Below are positions 62,827-64,000 of a DNA stretch of 64,000 nt, one piece after another. This DNA is from JAHDNZ01 sp036721855 (lineage in GTDB: Bacteria; Bacillota; DTU065): contig DAIMKF010000002.1 of NCBI GenBank assembly GCA_036721855.1, positions 56,409 through 120,408 of the forward strand, written 5' to 3'. Below the pieces are notes generated by a model. It was given only the letters and a program-made list of their open reading frames with translations. It was not told the DNA's origin and did not search any database. Position 1 is the first letter of the stretch. Every line of letters starts with the position of its first letter. A program made the translations under genes and the position numbers.

Positions 62827-63597
62827 ATGATTTTTTATGATCCTAAGACTATCGCTGTAAGCTTGACTGGTTCACATTGCCAACTGATGTGTAATCATTG
62901 CCAGGCCAATTACTTGAAAACCATGCCTAGTCCGCAAAAGGTATTGAGCCAAAAGGGCTTGCTGGATGCACAGTCTTTTTTAATCTCTGGGGGTTTTACT
63001 AAGAAGGGATATTTGCCGCTATCTGAAAACAGGGAACTACTATTAAAATTTAAAAGTGCTAAACTTAATATACATCCCGGGTTTTTACGCACTGAAGATC
63101 TGCATCTTCTCAAAGAATTGGACGCCGTTGTGTCTTTTGATTTTACTCAAGATCAAAATGTGATTAAAGAGATCTATCATTTACCTTATTCTCCGGGGGA
63201 TTATCTTTTGCAATATGAAGCTTTACTTAAAACCGGTCTGAGAGTTGTTCCCCATATCTGTCTGGGCCTTGGTAGTTATGATGAAAAAACATTACTCAGT
63301 ATCACTGCTTTAAATCCCGAAAAAGTGGTTTTGTTGATTTTTAGGCCTACTAAAGGAACCCCTTTGCACAATAAAGCCGTACCTCGGCTCAATGATTTAG
63401 AAAGGCTCTGGCTTAAATTTCGTCGTGATTACTCCGGGAAAATAATCCTAGGCTGTATGAGGCCGGGTGGCTTATATCGCCAAAGGGTAGACAGCCTAGC
63501 CTATAGAGTAGGCTTTGATGGGATTGTAAAACCCGCACCAGCACTAAAAGCAAAACTAGGTCCGATTAAAACAATTAAGTTATGCTGTGCTTTTTAA
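62827..63597 (+). CDS. Radical SAM protein, COG1856-like; probable half of split lipoyl synthase (LipS type)
   Basis: 256 residues. CxxxCxxC 4Fe-4S site CQLMCNHC (18/22/25) within SLTGSHCQLMCNHCQANYL, FLISGGFTKKGYLPL, GCMRPGGLYRQRVD and GFDGIVKP. These are features of the biotin-synthase-related COG1856 family, one member of the LipS1/LipS2 pair reported from archaea. Location right after gcvPB supports lipoyl formation on GcvH. The start could be GTG 62818. SD GAGTGG is modest. Confidence 0.75.
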   Translation: MIFYDPKTIAVSLTGSHCQLMCNHCQANYLKTMPSPQKVLSQKGLLDAQSFLISGGFTKKGYLPLSENRELLLKFKSAKLNIHPGFLRTEDLHLLKELDAVVSFDFTQDQNVIKEIYHLPYSPGDYLLQYEALLKTGLRVVPHICLGLGSYDEKTLLSITALNPEKVVLLIFRPTKGTPLHNKAVPRLNDLERLWLKFRRDYSGKIILGCMRPGGLYRQRVDSLAYRVGFDGIVKPAPALKAKLGPIKTIKLCCAF

Positions 63598-63611
63598 GGG
63601 GAGGTGATATC

Positions 63612-64000
63612 TTGCGGGTATCTGCCGGGACAGCCGCAGTACTGGGGCTAAATGCAATTGATCAGATTTGTCCACCTACAACCGCCTACCTGTTGACAGA
63701 AGGCATCTGTCAAAGAAGCTGTGGCTTTTGCGGAAATAATAATAAGCTGGCCAGGATCACCTGGCCAAAATTCGATACTGATTTGGTCCTAGAAAAACTA
63801 AAAACTCATAAGGTGCAAAGAATTTGTCTGCAAACAGTTGAGAGTGCTAAAGCCAAAAGGCAAGTGAAAAAATATCTACCGGCTTTAGTTAAGCTTGGCA
63901 TACCTGTTTGTCTAGCGTCCCAATCTGGCGAAGAGTTTATGGTCTTGGGCCTGGACAGGTGGACAATTCCTTTAGATGTTGCCGACCCGATAGCCTATAG
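63612..64000 (+). CDS. Radical SAM protein, COG2516-like; probable second LipS subunit (partial)
   Basis: TTG start at 63612 after GGGGAGGTGAT. The first 129 residues are in the window. PPTTAYLLTEGICQRSCGFC holds the CxxxCxxC site. The PTTAYL lead-in is typical of COG2516 biotin-synthase-related proteins. 14 bp after its partner, so co-translated. C-terminus beyond the window. Confidence 0.72.
   Translation, partial: MRVSAGTAAVLGLNAIDQICPPTTAYLLTEGICQRSCGFCGNNNKLARITWPKFDTDLVLEKLKTHKVQRICLQTVESAKAKRQVKKYLPALVKLGIPVCLASQSGEEFMVLGLDRWTIPLDVADPIAY

Overview
The window looks like part of the chromosome of an anaerobic, low-GC, Gram-positive-type bacterium (Bacillota/Clostridia-like lineage), centred on the replication origin. 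Evidence: the order dnaA-dnaN-rlbA-recF-remB-gyrB-gyrA on the + strand, with the rpmH-rnpA-yidD-yidC-jag-mnmE-mnmG-rsmG-parA-parB block diverging on the - strand; DnaA boxes on both sides of dnaA; a sporulation-associated yyaC; an electron-bifurcating-type [FeFe] hydrogenase; and consistently strong Shine-Dalgarno (SD) sequences. The genus cannot be named from the sequence alone.

Layout. 1-1.5 kb: end of an oligopeptide ABC transporter unit (oppD, partial oppF) under a consensus promoter. 1.9-6.2 kb: trimeric NADH-linked [FeFe] hydrogenase (hydC-hydB-hydA) with a probable Rex operator. 6.6-13.9 kb: argS, a membrane protein carrying a C-terminal helix-turn-helix, a CAAX-type protease, a secreted CBM9-like protein, a DUF1836 regulator divergent from a degV gene with a consensus promoter and a perfect palindrome, and a SEC-C gene broken by an in-frame stop. 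14.4-20.4 kb: two tRNA-Ser genes flanking a PhoP/PhoR-like two-component system, a P-loop kinase-like gene, and a zinc/manganese-type ABC transporter. 20.4-28 kb: serS-glyA-ychF, tRNA-Arg, yyaC, and an envelope group (bactofilin, M23 peptidase, C39-like peptidase). 28-36.9 kb: three parS sites, parB, parA, and the RNA-modification and membrane-insertion block. 37-47 kb: oriC, dnaA to gyrA. 47-58 kb: glycosyltransferase, secreted proteins, nth, an orphan solute-binding protein, an ACT/UPF0210 pair, VanW, ilvE. 58.4-64 kb: the glycine cleavage system (gcvT-gcvH-gcvPA-gcvPB), followed by two radical-SAM genes that resemble the split lipoyl synthase LipS1/LipS2, which would supply the lipoyl group of GcvH.

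The most striking items are two. (1) A 524-nt ORF-less group II intron interrupts parA exactly inside the Walker A (P-loop) codons. Its 5' GUGUG, domain V, bulged branch-point A, 3' AC, and EBS1/IBS1 pairing can all be read directly, and removing it restores an in-frame GGVGKST motif. (2) A repeated translation-leader design: in five genes (oppD, argS, a TM/HTH gene, gyrB, gcvPA) a good SD lies 27-73 nt upstream of the start codon, and the intervening bases form a stem-loop that would bring the SD to normal distance. All foldings here were done by eye; no energies or database searches were computed.
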